The position numbers and the translations under genes are program-made. From a bacterium (GTDB taxonomy: Bacteria; Bacteroidota; Ignavibacteria; Ignavibacteriales; Melioribacteraceae): 32,649 bases of DNA. The stretch spans positions 1 to 32,649 of the forward strand of contig DAHYUM010000010.1 in assembly GCA_027398005.1 (NCBI GenBank), read 5' to 3'. Shown one piece after another: positions 1 through 8,914 of this stretch (the first letter of the stretch is position 1; each line of letters starts with the position of its first letter). The notes beneath the pieces were generated by a model that was not told where the DNA came from, did not search any database, and worked only from the letters and a program-made list of their open reading frames with translations.

Positions 1-253
1 TACCGTTTCCGGCGAATACAATTCCGCAGTCGATTTTGATATCCCTGGAATATTTCCGGCTTCCGAGCGGCGCTCTTTCATTCCGGTCAATTACTGTTGT
101 GAAAGGTATCTTTAATTGTGAGTCCCCCTTAAGATAAACATAACAGGAATGAGTATTAAATTCAGTACGCGGATTAAAAAAATAGGAAATATCGGGACCC
201 TGGGCTGTCATTAAACCGCTCAATAAAAACAAGGCTAAAAAGGCATATCTCAT
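1..253 (-). CDS. Secreted protein of unknown function, 3' end outside window
   Basis: An open frame starts at the ATG at 253 (reading left) and stays open for 84 codons to the window edge, so the C-terminus is missing. It begins MRYAFLALFLLSGLMTAQ, a clear Sec signal peptide with the A-Q end typical of Bacteroidota exported proteins. The mature part starts GPDISYFFNPRTEFNTH and contains two cysteines, at about residues 37 and 76. A purine-rich stretch (GGGGGAA) lies 7 bases before the ATG. I do not recognise the family. It is probably periplasmic or outer-membrane associated. No lipobox cysteine is seen. Confidence 0.6.
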   Translation of the reverse strand, partial: MRYAFLALFLLSGLMTAQGPDISYFFNPRTEFNTHSCYVYLKGDSQLKIPFTTVIDRNERAPLGSRKYSRDIKIDCGIVFAGNG

Positions 254-343
254 TTATAATTCCCCCAAAATAGAAACAATAAGAATAATTTGTAAGATAT
301 TAGACTTTCTATGTGTCTGGTAAGTTGTAACAAATATTCAAAA

Positions 344-1651
344 TTACTGCGCTGTTATCTTTTTGCTTGCTTTAGTAAAATGGGGCAGAAGGTATAAGTT
401 GGAAAGAAGCCTGCCGGTTATATACGCAATAACCGCGGCGGTTACTCCTATAAGATTAAAGAAATGAATGCCTATTAAAAGGGCTATGCCCACTCCGGTT
501 ACTTCGGAAACGGAAGCCATAGTAACCGGCTTTGTGTCCTTGGCGCATACCAATATGCTTCTTTGAAAGCTGATAAAGACTGTAAGCGCGGGGAATATTG
601 AATAAATCATTAGGGGAATAAGGGCAAAAGAGGCAAGCCGTTCCGATAAACCGGATACATCGCGGAACCAGATATCGGCAAGCGGGGTAAATGCAATAAG
701 GGCAAGCCCGGCCACAGTGCCAAGCGCTATGTATATACCGAAATTTCTGACTGCCTTGTAATTGTTGGTCCTATTAATTAATGCTATAATTGCCTCCTGA
801 TACGACAAACCGAAACTGCGGAAAAGGAACACAAGCGAGTTAAGCACAGGAAGAACCGCGAAAGATTCAATTGCGTTGCGGCTTACCCCCATAAAAAAAG
901 TTACCATGGGGTGCATTGCAAGGCTTATAAGGGATGTGGTCGCGAGGGGAAAATAAAACTTAAGAATAAATTTGTAAGATATATGCTCCCCCGTATCGTT
1001 AATTGCCTTAACCGCGGGCAATAGTTTGCGCACCATAAAACGGCTTGCCAGAGCCTCCATTAAAACGCCGGCGGCAAGCGCCGAGGCTCCTATAATTACA
1101 CCATCCACGTTAAGAAGGGTAAATACCATAACTGCCGTAATTGCCATGGAAGAGACCCGCACAATAGTACCGTATGCCACTTTACGCGTCTGCCCGTTTG
1201 AAATTAAAATTCCCTGATAAAACCTTCTGTATCCGATAGAGCCGGGCCAGGGGAGAAGAATAACTGCCGCCTTGTAGGTAAGTGAAGCGACTCCATGCGG
1301 CAGGTTAAGCAGATTGTAAGCAAAAAAATCGAAAACCGGCGGAATAATCAGCAGAAGCATCATAAGCGTTGTAACCAGATTTACCCAATACGTAAAATGG
1401 CGCAGTTTATTAAAAGAGTTTTTCCCCTTTACCAGTGCTGTTGAAGCACTCATCATCATTATAACGGGGGATTCCATTATAAGAGCGAATGAATAGGCTA
1501 TTCCGTAGGCGGCAAGGTTAAATTCGGCCTGTGAGGCGCGCGCTATAAGGGCGGTTAAAAAGGGGCCTTCAATGCCCATCATAAGCCAGGTGGCCGCAAG
1601 GGGGGACCAGAATTTGAATATCTCTTTATTTGAAAGGGGCTGAAGCGGCAT
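344..1651 (-). CDS. MATE/ANKH-like multi-pass membrane transporter (MOP superfamily)
   Basis: This 435-residue protein is almost entirely hydrophobic helices (about 11-12 by eye) with short polar loops, and has no signal peptide. The N-terminus (residues 10-60, with WLMMGIEGPFLTALIARAS and then AAYGIAYSF) and the pseudo-symmetric second half (about residue 225 on, FYFPLATTSLISLAMHPM) fit the two-bundle layout of the MOP exporter superfamily. The AxYGxAYS stretch and the start of the second half resemble the progressive-ankylosis (ANKH) branch more than drug-efflux MATE proteins. That comparison is from memory. The substrate is unknown; efflux of a small anion or a lipid-linked sugar would both fit. 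It is divergent from the Trm112-like gene and 90 bases upstream of the truncated secreted protein. Confidence 0.75.
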   Translation of the reverse strand: MPLQPLSNKEIFKFWSPLAATWLMMGIEGPFLTALIARASQAEFNLAAYGIAYSFALIMESPVIMMMSASTALVKGKNSFNKLRHFTYWVNLVTTLMMLLLIIPPVFDFFAYNLLNLPHGVASLTYKAAVILLPWPGSIGYRRFYQGILISNGQTRKVAYGTIVRVSSMAITAVMVFTLLNVDGVIIGASALAAGVLMEALASRFMVRKLLPAVKAINDTGEHISYKFILKFYFPLATTSLISLAMHPMVTFFMGVSRNAIESFAVLPVLNSLVFLFRSFGLSYQEAIIALINRTNNYKAVRNFGIYIALGTVAGLALIAFTPLADIWFRDVSGLSERLASFALIPLMIYSIFPALTVFISFQRSILVCAKDTKPVTMASVSEVTGVGIALLIGIHFFNLIGVTAAVIAYITGRLLSNLYLLPHFTKASKKITAQ

Positions 1652-1731
1652 AGTATTGCTTTCTTAATTTATACTGCAAAATTATTTCATAACGGGGGTT
1701 TTTCCTAAAAACATTTTATTATTTAAGTAAT

Positions 1732-1739
1732 TATATTTG
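1732..1739 (+). promoter_or_regulatory. Candidate Bacteroidota-type -7 box
   Basis: The sequence TATATTTG matches the Bacteroidota sigma-A -7 consensus TAnnTTTG and ends 22 bases before the Trm112-like start codon. I see no good TTTG/TTG -33 element at the expected distance, so this is only a partial match. The same octamer occurs ahead of glgA. Confidence 0.3.
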
Positions 1740-1761
1740 TTATGTTGAAAAAAGGTGAAAA

Positions 1762-1977
1762 ATGATTAAAAAAGAGCTTCTCGATATTTTATGCTGCCCC
1801 GAGACCAAAGCCGATCTGGTACTTGAAGGGGATTTTCTCGTTTCTACCGATAAAAATACAAGACGCCGCTACAGAATTGAAAATAATATTCCCGTAATGC
1901 TTATTGATGAATCGGAAATTCTGGAACTGGCCGTTTGGAGCGAAATTATGAAAAAGCATGGAAGGAAAACAGAATAG
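1762..1977 (+). CDS. Trm112-like (UPF0434/YcaR-type) small protein
   Basis: This 71-residue protein starts MIKKELLDILCCPETKADL and contains IENNIPVMLIDES near residues 40-52. These match the Trm112 fold: an N-terminal helix leading to C-P, then a strand followed by 'GIPVLL'. Family members are small zinc-binding partners or activators of methyltransferases, or stand-alone proteins of unknown role. Only the CCP at about residues 11-13 is present here. The usual CPxC second cysteine is replaced (CPET) and no second CxxC pair follows, so zinc binding is doubtful. AAAGGTG lies just before the ATG as a ribosome binding site. The gene is 65 bases ahead of the FAD oxidase and may share its transcript. 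Confidence 0.75.
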   Translation: MIKKELLDILCCPETKADLVLEGDFLVSTDKNTRRRYRIENNIPVMLIDESEILELAVWSEIMKKHGRKTE

Positions 1978-2042
1978 TTTTCCTTTCTTCCCTTCTTTTT
2001 ATACCTTTATGAATTATTTAATTGAAAAATAATTCGCCCGGT

Positions 2043-3545
2043 ATGATAATTAAAACAGACAAAGAAGAATTTGCCTCCTTCCTTTCGGATGCCGCTAATT
2101 TTAAAGGGGATGCCGAAGCGGTTTATTTCCCCGAAAATGAAGAAGAGCTGAAAAGCATTCTTAAGGAATGCGCATTAAAAGGGATTAAAACCACCATAGC
2201 CGGCAACGGAACCGGAGTTACCGGCGCGCGCGTTCCGCAGGGGGGTGTTGTAATATCCACTTCTAAGCTGAACAGGATTTTGGAAATAAATAAAGAAAAT
2301 AAATTTGCCCTTGTTGAAGGGGGTGTTCTTCTTAAAGATTTTCAGGACGCCGTTGAAGCGGCCGGGCTTTTTTATCCCCCCGACCCGACAGAAAGAAACT
2401 GTTTCGTTGGAGCCACAATAGCAACAAACGCTTCGGGGGCGCGTACTTTTAAGTACGGACCAACACGTAATTATGTTATGGGATTAAGGGTTATTCTTGC
2501 CGGCGGCGATGCGCTGGAGCTTGAAAGGGGAGAGGTGTTGGCGGACGGATATAAACTTGAGCTTACCGCCGATTCGGGGAGAAAAATTAAAATAAATGTA
2601 CCCCGATATGAAATGCCCCCTACAAAGAATACCGCGGGCTACTATTCAAAAGAGAATATTGACGCAGTGGATTTATTCATCGGATCCGAAGGAACGCTGG
2701 GGGTTATATATTCGGCAAAGCTTCGGCTTCTTAAACTCCCTGCCGAAATCCTTTCGTGCGTGCAGTTTTTTAATGAAGAGGATGATGCCCTTTCGTTTAT
2801 AGAAGAAGCGCGCTTACTATCATACCAGATCGCCGGCGGAAATGAAAACTCTTTGATAGACGCGCGCGGGCTTGAATTCTTCGATTCCAATTCGCTCCGC
2901 TTTATGGAAAGTACATATAACAATATACCTAAAGCGGCAAAAGGGGCTGTGTGGTTCGAGCAGGAGTACAGCCCGGAAAACGAAAAAATTATTCTTGATA
3001 AATGGAGCGCGCTTATTGCAAAACACCGGGGGAATATTGAAAACGCATGGATTGCGTTTAATAAAGCCGATTATGAAAAATTTAAGGATTTCCGCCACTC
3101 AATTTCGTGGCAGGTGAATGAATACTGTACCCGCAACGGTGTTATGAAAGTGGGAACCGATACCGCCGTTCCGCATGAGATGTTCAGGGAATTTTACCGC
3201 TTCTGTGTAAAATTGGTAACGGAAGCTAATATGAATTATGTGGCTTACGGACATGCGGGGAATTCGCACATTCATCTCAATATGCTGCCGGCAAACCATG
3301 AAAGCTACACCAAAGCAAGAGAGCTGTACGGAATAATATGCCGCAAAGCGGTTGAATTGGGGGGCACGGTTTCGGCGGAACACGGTATAGGAAAATTGAA
3401 GAAAGGTTATCTGCTGGATATGTACGGCGAGGAGAATATTCGTCAAATGGCAAAACTTAAATACAGCCTCGACCCCGGAGGCATTCTTGGACCGGGAAAT
3501 ATTTTCGATGAAAAATATATTAATGAATTAAGGAAACCTTTATAA
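2043..3545 (+). CDS. FAD-linked oxidase/dehydrogenase, GlcD / D-lactate dehydrogenase type
   Basis: This protein of about 500 residues has the two domains of the GlcD/DLD family. The N-terminal FAD-binding part carries GNGTGVTGARVPQGG (about 55-70), then PPDPTE and ATNASGARTFKYGPTRNY, and GSEGTLGVIYSAKLRLL. The C-terminal oxidase domain carries GHAGNSHIHLNM, SAEHGIGKLKKGYL and a closing LDPGGILGPGNIF. Members oxidise 2-hydroxy acids (glycolate, D-lactate, D-2-hydroxyglutarate) and pass electrons to a quinone or an Fe-S partner. No Fe-S subunit gene is adjacent and the substrate cannot be read from sequence. An in-frame TTG at 2022 could extend the N-terminus by seven residues. Neither start has a clear Shine-Dalgarno. 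The TPR gene starts six bases after the stop. Confidence 0.9.
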   Translation: MIIKTDKEEFASFLSDAANFKGDAEAVYFPENEEELKSILKECALKGIKTTIAGNGTGVTGARVPQGGVVISTSKLNRILEINKENKFALVEGGVLLKDFQDAVEAAGLFYPPDPTERNCFVGATIATNASGARTFKYGPTRNYVMGLRVILAGGDALELERGEVLADGYKLELTADSGRKIKINVPRYEMPPTKNTAGYYSKENIDAVDLFIGSEGTLGVIYSAKLRLLKLPAEILSCVQFFNEEDDALSFIEEARLLSYQIAGGNENSLIDARGLEFFDSNSLRFMESTYNNIPKAAKGAVWFEQEYSPENEKIILDKWSALIAKHRGNIENAWIAFNKADYEKFKDFRHSISWQVNEYCTRNGVMKVGTDTAVPHEMFREFYRFCVKLVTEANMNYVAYGHAGNSHIHLNMLPANHESYTKARELYGIICRKAVELGGTVSAEHGIGKLKKGYLLDMYGEENIRQMAKLKYSLDPGGILGPGNIFDEKYINELRKPL

Positions 3546-3551
3546 TACCGG

Positions 3552-4574
3552 ATGAATAGGGAATTTAAAAATATTGTGCCGGTCATATTTTTCATATTCG
3601 TTTTGGCCGGCTTAATCAGCGCGCAGGAGCTTAAGCCCGAGGAAAAATATAATCTCGCGCTTAATTTTGAGCAGAGCGGCGAACTGGAAAAGGCTAAAGA
3701 GTTGTTTGCGGAACTTCTTAAGCAGGCCCCTAACGATTTTAATTATTTTAATTCGCTCAACAGGGTTTGTCTTAGGTTAAAGGATTATGATACTTCAATA
3801 AAACTTCTTAGCGGACGCCTGGAGAAGAATCCGTTCGATTATAATTTATACGGCCAGCTGGGCGCTTCTTTTTACGCCAGGGGGGATGTAGATAACGCTT
3901 ATAAATCGTGGGATAAGGGGATTGCTGTTCAGCCCGGTTCGGTTGTGGTTTACAGGGCAATGGCCTCGTACGCAATACAGAGCAGGGCATACGATAAAGC
4001 CGTTGAGTATTACAAAAGAGGGGAAGAGGCTTTAAAGAACAAGGGAATATTCGCAGTTGAAATATTCAATTTGTATAATGCGCTTTCAAAATATGAAGAG
4101 GCGGCCGACGCCCTCTGCAGTTCAATTGAATACCAGCCTCTTAATTTGGGAATGGCAAAATCGGTCCTCTTTTCGCTTGCGGGCAAACCGGAGGCTTACG
4201 ATAAATATTTTGATGTAGTAAGCAGTTATTACAGCAAAGATAAAAGCCCCTCATTCAAAGAACTTATGGCTTATGTATATCTGATGAAGAAAGAGGATGA
4301 TAAGGCGTTATCGCTTATAGAAGAAATCGATTCGGAAAAGAAGAAAGGCGAAATTGTATTGAATTTTGCGCAGGAATGCTTTGCCAACCGTCATTACAAT
4401 GCCTCGGCAGAAGCATATAAATATATAATAGATAATTATCCTAAGTCCCCCTTTATACTTCAGGCGCGCAGTTATTATCCGCGATGTCTCGAAATTATTG
4501 CCTCTTCGGAAGAAAAGGAGGGATGGAAAACAATATCGTTCCCCGATACAACCGCTCGGGCGGGGATATGTTAA
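3552..4574 (+). CDS. Secreted TPR-repeat protein, N-terminal part of a frameshifted gene
   Basis: The first 25 residues (MNREFKNIVPVIFFIFVLAG then LISA) form a Sec signal peptide. The mature protein is a run of tetratricopeptide-like helical hairpins, for example YNLALNFEQSGELEKAKELF, YGQLGASFYARGDVDNAYKS and AYDKAVEYYKRGEEAL. It is probably a periplasmic scaffold protein. The frame ends in an out-of-place tail (TTARAGIC, stop) just where TPR coding continues in the next frame ([16 protein letters not shown]). One base too many in the GGGG at 4562-4565 would explain this. Removing one G joins the two parts into a protein of about 620 residues. It lies between the FAD oxidase and clpX in a close-packed run. 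Confidence 0.85.
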   Translation: MNREFKNIVPVIFFIFVLAGLISAQELKPEEKYNLALNFEQSGELEKAKELFAELLKQAPNDFNYFNSLNRVCLRLKDYDTSIKLLSGRLEKNPFDYNLYGQLGASFYARGDVDNAYKSWDKGIAVQPGSVVVYRAMASYAIQSRAYDKAVEYYKRGEEALKNKGIFAVEIFNLYNALSKYEEAADALCSSIEYQPLNLGMAKSVLFSLAGKPEAYDKYFDVVSSYYSKDKSPSFKELMAYVYLMKKEDDKALSLIEEIDSEKKKGEIVLNFAQECFANRHYNASAEAYKYIIDNYPKSPFILQARSYYPRCLEIIASSEEKEGWKTISFPDTTARAGIC

Positions 4575-5424
4575 AGCGGTTAACGAGTATGCCGCTTCGG
4601 TAGATTTTTTTCCTCCGGGCGAATTGAGAAACCAGGTGATTCTGCGCATCGGGATAATTGATAAGGATAAATTGAATATTGATGCAGAAGCGGAGAAATA
4701 TTTTTCGAAGATAATTGAATCGAATATTTATTCGGCATCCCGTGTTGGCGCCGAACAAAACCTTGCAGAACTTAAACTGAAAGAAGGGGATTTTGCGGGA
4801 GGTGAAAAACTTCTGGAGGAGATTATAAACGGTTCAATTGCCGATTCTACTGCCAAAATTAAAGCTTCCTTCTATCTGGGCAAATCGTTTTACTGGAGGG
4901 GGATATTTACCGATGCGCTGGTTTACCTTAACAGGGATGCATACAATTTCAAAAGCGACTTTTCGAACGACGCGCTTGAGCTTTCGGCCCTTATAACAGG
5001 AACAAAGAACGACTCCCTTTCCCTAAGCGGATATGCGAAAGCCGATTATCTTATTTACCGGGGGGATCTTAAGGGAGCGGCTGAAATATTGAAAAATATT
5101 TCAAAATCGGATAATTTTATGCTTGCAGAGGGGGCAAAATTCCGCTATGCCCATATATTGACCGCATTGAACAGCTACCCAGAGGCAATTAAAATATTGG
5201 AAGAAATTTCGGCTTCGGATAATTCAATTTATGCGGATAATGCTTATTTTTCCGTAGGAAATATTTATTATTACGGAATAAAAGATTTCCGGAGCGCGGA
5301 AGCCGCTTTCGAAAAGCTTCTGGCTTCCTTTCCCGGCTCTGTTTTTGCCGATTCTTCAAGGGAGATGTTAAATAAAATTAAAAACAAATTTGAGATGAAT
5401 AATGACAACCGGCCGAACAAATAA
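4498..5424 (+). CDS. TPR-repeat protein, C-terminal part of the same frameshifted gene
   Basis: The frame opens from a TTG at 4498, but sensible protein starts only at about 4564 ([20 protein letters not shown]). The first residues ([14 protein letters not shown]) are an out-of-frame reading of the N-terminal part. There is no ATG for well over 150 codons after 4498 and no ribosome binding site, so this half is unlikely to be made alone. It holds further TPR hairpins: [54 protein letters not shown] and [20 protein letters not shown]. This is the usual end pattern of a periplasmic TPR protein. The stop overlaps the start of clpX by 23 bases. It is either a sequencing or assembly indel, or a recent frameshift. 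Confidence 0.75.
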   Translation: MPLRKKRRDGKQYRSPIQPLGRGYVKAVNEYAASVDFFPPGELRNQVILRIGIIDKDKLNIDAEAEKYFSKIIESNIYSASRVGAEQNLAELKLKEGDFAGGEKLLEEIINGSIADSTAKIKASFYLGKSFYWRGIFTDALVYLNRDAYNFKSDFSNDALELSALITGTKNDSLSLSGYAKADYLIYRGDLKGAAEILKNISKSDNFMLAEGAKFRYAHILTALNSYPEAIKILEEISASDNSIYADNAYFSVGNIYYYGIKDFRSAEAAFEKLLASFPGSVFADSSREMLNKIKNKFEMNNDNRPNK

Positions 5425-6658
5425 TGAAGAAGTAAAATGTTCATTTTGCAATAGAAGCAGTTCCGAAGTCTCTAGCATGGTTGCGGGCCCCGATGTTTAT
5501 ATCTGCGATATATGCATTAAAACCAGCGTGGATATTCTTAAAAGCAACCTCGCGGCTTTTTCAAGCAAGGATACTTTTACCGGAAGCCTTACACCTGAAA
5601 TGATTAAAAAAAGTCTGGATGAATATGTTATAGGGCAGGACAGGGCGAAAAAGGTTTTATCGGTTGCTGTGTATAACCATTATAAAAGAATTAATGCCAC
5701 TACTTCTTTTTTCGATCTTGACGATGTTGAAATTGAAAAAAGCAATATACTCTTAATAGGCCCCACCGGAGTGGGCAAAACTTTAATTGCGCAGACTCTT
5801 GCAAAAATACTTGATGTTCCTTTTGCCATTGCCGACGCTACCACCCTTACCGAAGCCGGTTATGTGGGGGACGATGTTGAAACAGTGCTTGTAAGGCTCC
5901 TTCAGGCGGCCGATTATAATCTTGAAAAGGCACAGCGCGGAATTGTTTACATTGATGAAATAGACAAGATTGCGCGCAAGAGCGAAAGCACTTCAATTAC
6001 ACGCGATGTATCGGGCGAGGGAGTTCAGCAGGCGCTTCTAAAAATTCTCGAAGGAACAGTTGCCGGCGTTCCTCCGCGCGGCGGCAGGAAACACCCCGAG
6101 CAGAGCCTTATTAATGTTAACACCAAAAACATTCTCTTCGTATGCGGCGGCGCATTCGACGGAATTGAACCCGTTATAGCCGCACGTACCAATAAAAACG
6201 TTATGGGGTTCGATGCAACGGTGGATAAAAGCAGCGATGTGGATAAAGATAATTTAATTCAGCACGTATTGCCCGAAGACTTAATTAAATACGGACTCAT
6301 TCCGGAGCTTGTAGGAAGGCTTCCTATTCTTGCCCCTCTCCATTCGCTTAATGCAGAAGCTTTGCAGAATATTTTAACCGAACCTAAAAACGCCATAATT
6401 AAACAGTATAAAAAACTCTTTATGATGGAAGGTGTTGAGCTTGCATTTGAAGATGCCGCCCTTGCTTTAATTGTTGAAAAGGCAATGGTGCGCAAAACAG
6501 GCGCCCGCGCCCTCCGTTCGATTGTTGAAAGCATCCTGCTCGATATTATGTACGACCTGCCGGGCGTAGAAAATATTGACAAATGCCTTATAACCAAGAA
6601 CACGGTTGAAAAAGGGGAAAAGCCTGTTTATATCGAGTCCGACAGGAAATCGGCTTAA
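5402..6658 (+). CDS. clpX: ATP-dependent Clp protease ATP-binding subunit ClpX
   Basis: ClpX is the hexameric AAA+ unfoldase that feeds proteins to ClpP. The zinc-binding domain has C13-x2-C16 and C35-x2-C38. Walker A is GPTGVGKT (120-127), followed by the pore loop in GYVGDDVE, Walker B in [12 protein letters not shown], the RKH loop (GGRKHP), and C-terminal [10 protein letters not shown] and [12 protein letters not shown]. At 418 residues it is full length. Its ATG overlaps the end of the TPR gene, implying translational coupling. ClpX usually sits beside clpP, but no clpP is within this window. Confidence 0.98.
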   Translation: MTTGRTNNEEVKCSFCNRSSSEVSSMVAGPDVYICDICIKTSVDILKSNLAAFSSKDTFTGSLTPEMIKKSLDEYVIGQDRAKKVLSVAVYNHYKRINATTSFFDLDDVEIEKSNILLIGPTGVGKTLIAQTLAKILDVPFAIADATTLTEAGYVGDDVETVLVRLLQAADYNLEKAQRGIVYIDEIDKIARKSESTSITRDVSGEGVQQALLKILEGTVAGVPPRGGRKHPEQSLINVNTKNILFVCGGAFDGIEPVIAARTNKNVMGFDATVDKSSDVDKDNLIQHVLPEDLIKYGLIPELVGRLPILAPLHSLNAEALQNILTEPKNAIIKQYKKLFMMEGVELAFEDAALALIVEKAMVRKTGARALRSIVESILLDIMYDLPGVENIDKCLITKNTVEKGEKPVYIESDRKSA

Positions 6659-6718
6659 TCCGTTTTTTATAAAAATGGGAATTGCTATTTTTAACGGGTC
6701 AATTATTTTAATGCCGCA

Positions 6719-7969
6719 ATGAAAATATTAATTCCCATATTTTTTTTCTTTACATCCCTGTTTGCCCAGCAGAAGATTTTAATTTATATGGACCTTAACC
6801 AGACCGACCACCTTAAAGCGTACGGCATTACATTCAACGCACTTAAAGAGGGGGCAAAAGCGGACTGGCTGTTGAACTACCGGGGCGGCTCCTTCTTAAT
6901 TGATTATACGGAAAAACTTGCCAACGAATGCCGCGTTAAAGGAGTAGCTTATTCGCTCCTTTCCCCGGAGGAAACTGTTTCCCTTTACGCAAAGGTTCAG
7001 GCGCCCGATGTTAATATGGATGTTGTCCGTCTTGAAAAAGCACCCCGTATTGCCGTTTATGTTCCCCCCGGATTTAAACCGTGGGACGACGCGGTTACCC
7101 TTGCACTTGAGTATGCCGAAATTCCGTACGATAAAATATGGGTGGATGAAATTCTTAATGGTGGGCTTGAAAAATATGACTGGCTTCATCTGCACCATGA
7201 GGATTTTACGGGACAGTACGGCAAGTTCTATGCTTCGTATGCGGGGGTGCAGTGGTATGTAGACCAGCAGAAAATTTATGAGGCTGAAGCCGCAAAACTG
7301 GGGTTTAAAAAAGTTTCGCAGATGGAAAAAAGCGTTGTGCTGGCAATAAAGGATTATGTGGGCCGGGGGGGATTTCTGTTCGCAATGTGCTCGGCTACCG
7401 ATTCCTACGATATAGCATTGGCCGCACAGAATGTTGATATTGTAGATAAAATGTACGACGGCGACCCGCCCGACCCGGATGCTCAGGAGAAACTCGATTT
7501 CAGCCAGACTTTCGCGTTCGAGAATTTTAAATTGGAAATGAATCCGATGGTTTATGAATACAGCGATATAGACATTCAGCCGGAGGAAATAGGCAATCAG
7601 GCTAACGATTATTTTACACTGTTCGATTTTTCGGCCAAGTACGATCCCGTGCCTGCAATGCTCGTTCAGAACCATGTTAATGTAGTGCGCGGATTTATGG
7701 GGCAGACTACCATGTTCCGCAAAAAATTAATTAAGAAGTCGGTTCAGATTCTTGGCGAACGGAACGGGGCAGACCAGGTTAAATATATACACGGCAATTA
7801 CGGAAAAGGGACATTTACATTTTACGGAGGACACGATCCGGAGGATTACCAGCATGCGGTAGGCGATCCACCGACAGATTTGTCGCTCCATAAAAATTCG
7901 CCGGGGTACAGGCTGATATTAAATAATGTTCTTTTCCCGGCGGCTAAAAAGAAAAAGCTGAAAACTTAA
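6719..7969 (+). CDS. Secreted protein with glutamine-amidotransferase-like fold ('asparagine synthetase B'-labelled family)
   Basis: The N-terminus MKILIPIFFFFTSLFAQQ is a signal peptide. The mature start KILIYMDLNQTDHLKAYGIT, followed by a WLLNYRGGSF motif, matches from memory a Bacteroidota/Chlorobi family that databases often call asparagine synthetase B. I see none of the motifs of true AsnB: no N-terminal catalytic cysteine and no SGGLDS PP-loop. Instead, DYVGRGGFLFAMCSATDSYD places Cys224 at what looks like the nucleophile elbow of a class I glutamine-amidotransferase or ThuA-like fold. Other conserved-looking blocks are WLHLHHEDFTGQYGKFY and HGNYGKGTFTFYGGHDPED. It is 416 residues long and probably periplasmic. 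Function is unknown, and the Cys224 role is an inference. Confidence 0.7.
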   Translation: MKILIPIFFFFTSLFAQQKILIYMDLNQTDHLKAYGITFNALKEGAKADWLLNYRGGSFLIDYTEKLANECRVKGVAYSLLSPEETVSLYAKVQAPDVNMDVVRLEKAPRIAVYVPPGFKPWDDAVTLALEYAEIPYDKIWVDEILNGGLEKYDWLHLHHEDFTGQYGKFYASYAGVQWYVDQQKIYEAEAAKLGFKKVSQMEKSVVLAIKDYVGRGGFLFAMCSATDSYDIALAAQNVDIVDKMYDGDPPDPDAQEKLDFSQTFAFENFKLEMNPMVYEYSDIDIQPEEIGNQANDYFTLFDFSAKYDPVPAMLVQNHVNVVRGFMGQTTMFRKKLIKKSVQILGERNGADQVKYIHGNYGKGTFTFYGGHDPEDYQHAVGDPPTDLSLHKNSPGYRLILNNVLFPAAKKKKLKT

Positions 7970-8005
7970 TTGAATCTGAAACTAAAAATTGTTATCTAAC
8001 ATAAA

Positions 8006-8662
8006 ATGAAAACAGCAAAAATTAAAAACAGTACGAGAGAATTAGAAATGGGAAAAATTGTCTGTGTAGGGCGCAATTATGCCGAACACGCTAAAGAACT
8101 TGGTAACGAAGTGCCCGAGTTTCCCCTGATATTTCTGAAGCCGGTTTCGGCTTTAATATCTTCGGGTAAAAATATTATTCACCCCGATTTTTCGGACGAT
8201 ATGCACCACGAGGTAGAGCTTGTTCTCCTGCTCGATAAAACGGTTAAGAATGCAAGCCTGCAGGAAGCCGAAGACGCAATTGCAGGATATGCAGTAGGGC
8301 TCGATATGACGCTTCGCGATATCCAGAATGAACTGAAGAAAAAAGGGCATCCGTGGACAATTGCCAAATGCTTCGATACCTCGGCGGTTATCTCCCCCTT
8401 CATGCTGAAATCGGAATATAAACTTAAAGGGAACGAAAGAATAGTACTCGAAGTGAACGGGGAAGAGCGTCAGAATTCGACACTGGATAAAATGATTTTT
8501 TCCCCCGCGGAAATTGTAAAATATATATCGTCCAAACTTACTTTGGAAAGCGGCGACCTGATTTATACCGGAACCCCCGAAGGAGTAGGAAAAGTTGTAA
8601 AGGGGGATAAGCTTAAGGCTTACATTGAAAATGTGGGCGAATTGACAACACAAGTAGTATAA
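8006..8662 (+). CDS. Fumarylacetoacetate hydrolase (FAH) family protein
   Basis: This 218-residue protein has a single FAH domain: GKIVCVGRNYAEHAKELG near the start, metal ligands E69 and E71 (HHEVELVLLL) and D100 (GYAVGLDMTLRD), then KKGHPWTIAKCFD and the terminal TGTPEGVGKVVKGD. Such proteins bind Mg or Mn and hydrolyse or decarboxylate acylpyruvates or related 2-oxo acids. The exact substrate is not readable. An internal ATG at 8048 (MGKIVCVG) with GAGAG upstream is an alternative start. I kept 8006 because the intervening residues look like coding sequence. It is first in a three-gene cluster: the next gene starts 9 bases after its stop. Confidence 0.9.
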   Translation: MKTAKIKNSTRELEMGKIVCVGRNYAEHAKELGNEVPEFPLIFLKPVSALISSGKNIIHPDFSDDMHHEVELVLLLDKTVKNASLQEAEDAIAGYAVGLDMTLRDIQNELKKKGHPWTIAKCFDTSAVISPFMLKSEYKLKGNERIVLEVNGEERQNSTLDKMIFSPAEIVKYISSKLTLESGDLIYTGTPEGVGKVVKGDKLKAYIENVGELTTQVV

Positions 8663-8671
8663 GGAAAAAAT

Positions 8672-8914
8672 ATGCCTGTATTCGAATACAAATGCGAAAA
8701 ATGCGAAACAAAATTTGAAGTGTTCCATAAATCATCTTCCAATCAGGAAGAGGTTGTATGTCCTAAATGCTCTTCTAAGGAGAACAAAAAATTATTTTCG
8801 GCATTCGCCGCTTCGGTGGGCTCATCCTCTCCGGCGGGGGATTCCTGTGCGTCGGGCAATTGCAGTGTCCCTTCTTACGGAGGATGCCCGGGCGGAATGT
8901 GCGGGTTGAATTAA
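8672..8914 (+). CDS. FmdB-family zinc ribbon protein
   Basis: This 80-residue protein opens MPVFEYKCEKCETKFEVF and continues VVCPKCSSKENKKLFSAF, giving the two CxxC knuckles of the FmdB/CxxC_CxxC putative regulatory protein family. The tail is rich in Gly, Ser and Cys (GDSCASGNCS then GGCPGGMCGLN), which is also usual for this family. The fold should bind one zinc. The role is unproven, with a regulatory function assumed from FmdB. AAGGAA lies just upstream. It abuts the ArsC/Spx-like gene with no gap. Confidence 0.9.
   Translation: MPVFEYKCEKCETKFEVFHKSSSNQEEVVCPKCSSKENKKLFSAFAASVGSSSPAGDSCASGNCSVPSYGGCPGGMCGLN

Noticed and set aside
6896-7675. Long minus-strand open frame (259 codons) inside the secreted amidotransferase-like gene
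   Set aside because: It is antisense to a gene with a clear signal peptide and family motifs, and its product is unlike any protein pattern (rich in Cys, Ile, Phe and His from reversed codons).
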